Below are positions 62,128 to 64,000 of a stretch of 64,000 nt of DNA, piece after piece. A program made the position numbers and the translations under genes. The stretch covers positions 1,364,001 to 1,428,000 of the forward strand of contig NZ_CP137003.1 in assembly GCF_033110965.1 (NCBI RefSeq). Reading direction: 5' to 3'. The notes below the pieces were generated by a model. That model saw nothing but the letters and a program-made list of their open reading frames with translations, ran no database searches and was not told the origin of the DNA. The stretch is from Raineyella sp. LH-20 (GTDB lineage Bacteria > Actinomycetota > Actinomycetes > Propionibacteriales > Propionibacteriaceae). How positions within the stretch are numbered: position 1 is the first letter of the stretch; each line of letters starts with the position of its first letter.

Positions 62128-63798
62128 ATGCAGTCTCCCGTTGATGCCACCGCCACCGAGGCCTGGGAGCGGCTGAGCTCCCTCGCCCACGACTACCGAC
62201 CGAACATGCGTACGTGGTTCGCCGAGGACCCGGGACGCACCGAGCGATTCTCCTTCACCGCCGGCGACCTCTTCGTCGACCTGTCCAAGAACTGGCTCGA
62301 CGGGACCGTCCTGTCGGCGCTGGTCGATCTCGCCGACCAGGTGCAGCTGACCGACCGGATCGACGCGATGTTCCGCGGTGACCGGATCAACGTCACCGAG
62401 GACCGTTCGGTGCTGCACACCGCGTTGCGCAAGCCGGCCGGCCAGTCGCTGATCGTCGACGGCAAGGACGTGGTGACCGACGTCCACGGCGAGCTGGAGC
62501 GGATCTACGCCTTCGCCCGCCGGATCCGTTCCGGGGAGTGGCGCGGCGTCACCGGCAAGACCATCCGGACGATCGTCAACATCGGCATCGGCGGCTCCGA
62601 CCTCGGCCCCGTGATGGCGTACGAGGCGCTGAAGCCGTACGGCCAGCTGGGCCTGGAGTGCCGGTTCATCTCCAACATCGACCCGACCGACGCGGCCGAG
62701 AAGACCTTCCTGCTCGACCCGGAGACCACGCTGGTCATCGTGGCGTCGAAGACGTTCTCCACGCTGGAGACGCTGACCAACGCCCGGACCGTACGCAACT
62801 GGCTGATCTCCAGCCTCAAGGACCGCGGCGCGATCGTCGAGGGCCAGGAGGGTGAGGCGGTCGCGAAGCACTTCGTCGCGGTGTCGACCGCCCTCGACAA
62901 GGTCGCCGCCTTCGGCATCGACCCGGCGAATGCCTTCGGCTTCTGGGAATGGGTCGGCGGGCGCTACTCGGTCGACTCGGCCGTCGGCACCGCACTGGCC
63001 GTCTACATCGGCCCGGAGAACTTCGAGGCCTTCCTCGCCGGCTTCCACGCGATGGACGAGCACTTCCGTACGACGCCGATCGAGCGCAACGTCCCGGCGC
63101 TGATGGGCCTGCTGAACATCTGGTACACCAACTTCCACGGCGCCCAGTCGCACGCCGTGCTGCCGTACGCCCAGTACCTGCACCGCTTCCCGGCCTACCT
63201 GCAGCAGCTGACCATGGAGTCGAACGGCAAGCGGGTGCGGTCGGACGGGACCCCGGTGACCTCCGACACCGGCGAGATCTTCTGGGGCGAGCCGGGGACG
63301 AACGGCCAGCACGCCTTCTACCAGCTGATCCACCAGGGCACCCGGCTGATCCCCGCCGACTTCATCGCGGTCGCCAATCCGGCGAACCCGACTCGGGACG
63401 GCGAGAACGACGTGCACGAGATGTTCCTCGGCAACTTCTTCGCCCAGACCAAGGCGCTGGCGTTCGGCAAGACGGCCGACGAGGTGCGGGCCGAGGGCAC
63501 CCGTGAGGAGATCGTGACGGCCCGGGAGTTCCCCGGCAACAAGCCGACCACCTCGATCATGGCGCCCGAGCTGTCTCCGTCGGTGCTGGGCCAGCTGATC
63601 GCGCTGTACGAGCACATCACCTTCACCCAGGGCACCGTCTGGGGCATCGACTCGTTCGATCAGTGGGGCGTCGAACTCGGCAAGGCCATGGCCAAGGAAC
63701 TGACCGGTGCGGTGGCCGGCGACGAGACGGCGATCGAGGCCCAGGATCCGTCGACCCGGGCGCTGATCCGCTACTACCGCGCGGAGCGGCGCCACTGA
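62128..63798 (+). CDS. pgi: Glucose-6-phosphate isomerase
   Basis: The 556-residue enzyme interconverts glucose-6-phosphate and fructose-6-phosphate and has the usual length of bacterial Pgi. Hallmarks are [18 protein letters not shown] near residue 152, [15 protein letters not shown] near 210, the active-site region [12 protein letters not shown] near 365, the catalytic His in [15 protein letters not shown] near 390 and the C-terminal [15 protein letters not shown] near 510. It supplies fructose-6-phosphate for UDP-GlcNAc, the starting sugar of the pse pathway, although the genes are not linked in an operon. Confidence 0.97.
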   Translation: MQSPVDATATEAWERLSSLAHDYRPNMRTWFAEDPGRTERFSFTAGDLFVDLSKNWLDGTVLSALVDLADQVQLTDRIDAMFRGDRINVTEDRSVLHTALRKPAGQSLIVDGKDVVTDVHGELERIYAFARRIRSGEWRGVTGKTIRTIVNIGIGGSDLGPVMAYEALKPYGQLGLECRFISNIDPTDAAEKTFLLDPETTLVIVASKTFSTLETLTNARTVRNWLISSLKDRGAIVEGQEGEAVAKHFVAVSTALDKVAAFGIDPANAFGFWEWVGGRYSVDSAVGTALAVYIGPENFEAFLAGFHAMDEHFRTTPIERNVPALMGLLNIWYTNFHGAQSHAVLPYAQYLHRFPAYLQQLTMESNGKRVRSDGTPVTSDTGEIFWGEPGTNGQHAFYQLIHQGTRLIPADFIAVANPANPTRDGENDVHEMFLGNFFAQTKALAFGKTADEVRAEGTREEIVTAREFPGNKPTTSIMAPELSPSVLGQLIALYEHITFTQGTVWGIDSFDQWGVELGKAMAKELTGAVAGDETAIEAQDPSTRALIRYYRAERRH

Positions 63799-64000
63799 GG
63801 CATCGCCTCGGTCTCTGCGGCCCTCGACTCCCGGTGGCACCCTTCGCCCGCGCGTTTCTGCCTGTTTGCTCGGCGGGAACGTGCGGGCGAGTCCGTCCCG
63901 CGTGCGGCGAGTCCGTCCACGGGGAGTGTCCTGGTGTGCTCGGCGCGTCGCGCGGGGAAGGCATGTGTCCTCCAAACTTCCATAGGCCTGCCCTATGAAA
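63799..64000. other. Right-edge intergenic region
   Basis: No gene was seen in these 202 bases. A short GAGGC-ATC-GCCTC hairpin just after the pgi stop (about 63798-63811) may end transcription. The interval ends in the palindromic element described separately. Confidence 0.5.
63978..64000. repeat. Second copy of the CATAGG-N5-CCTATG palindromic element
   Basis: TTCCATAGG, five bases CCTGC, then CCTATGAAA match, in reverse orientation, the element at 48543-48573; both have the loop GCRGG when read in the same direction. The copy may continue past the window edge. Confidence 0.7.

Noticed and set aside
61822-63975. A 717-codon minus-strand frame opposite pgi
   Set aside because: Antisense shadow; pgi has all its motifs on the plus strand. 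Its end merely runs into the mutarotase region in the wrong frame.

Overview
The window is chromosomal DNA from a high-GC Gram-positive actinobacterium. GC is about 70-73% through most of it and third codon positions are mostly C or G. The mix of genes (aerobic-type cobalamin genes, a Mycobacterium-type branched-chain 2-oxoacid dehydrogenase, a sortase-E-type LAGTG surface protein, actinobacterial CopD-CtaG fusion) fits the Propionibacteriales or a related order; I cannot name a genus. At least ten genes look leaderless, with a TANNNT -10 hexamer ending only 6-7 nt before the start codon, which is common in actinobacteria. No rRNA, tRNA, CRISPR array or intact transposase was seen.

Layout. 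(1) 1-12.4 kb: cobalamin and tetrapyrrole genes (a second cobG-like gene cut by the left edge, cobH, cobG, divergent cobN, then cobF, cobQ and the haem oxidase cgoX), mixed with a threonine/serine exporter, an orphan HigA-like regulator and an esterase. (2) 12.7-16.3 kb: a bkdABC-type operon for 2-oxoacid dehydrogenase E1alpha, E1beta and E2, behind a promoter with paired operator-like dyads. (3) 16.3-17.5 kb: a DUF4282 membrane protein with a long repetitive tail.

(4) 18-48.5 kb: a surface-glycan locus of about 30 kb. Its core is a complete set of pseudaminic acid genes: pseH, pseI, pseC, pseB, pseG and a cytidylyltransferase (pseF role) fused to an aldo-keto-reductase-like domain. Around it lie a polysialyltransferase-like protein, several GT2 enzymes (two long ones with TarS-like architecture), GtrB/GtrA-type lipid-linked sugar flipping genes, a YfhO-type membrane protein, a PIG-L deacetylase, an ACP/acyl-ligase/SDR trio with a candidate phosphopantetheinyl transferase, and a GH76 glycanase. 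I infer that the locus makes and exports an acylated, pseudaminic-acid-containing cell-wall polymer, like the teichulosonic acids known from actinobacteria. It has been reshuffled: it holds a decayed protein mannosyltransferase gene, a low-GC membrane glycosyltransferase, a gtrA 3' remnant, a yfhO 5' remnant read in frame into the deacetylase gene, and an HNH gene with foreign codon use.

(5) 48.8-64 kb: copper handling and cytochrome oxidase assembly (CopD-CtaG, CopA), a LAGTG surface protein, a DUF3516 helicase, DUF2853, a secreted cell-wall-hydrolase-like protein, FKBP, an M50-type protease, dGTPase, a hexose-6-phosphate mutarotase and pgi. The most unusual general property is the abundance of short tandem repeats, many of 15 bp, in genes and intergenic DNA alike. 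A palindromic element also occurs twice, after the glycan locus and at the right edge.
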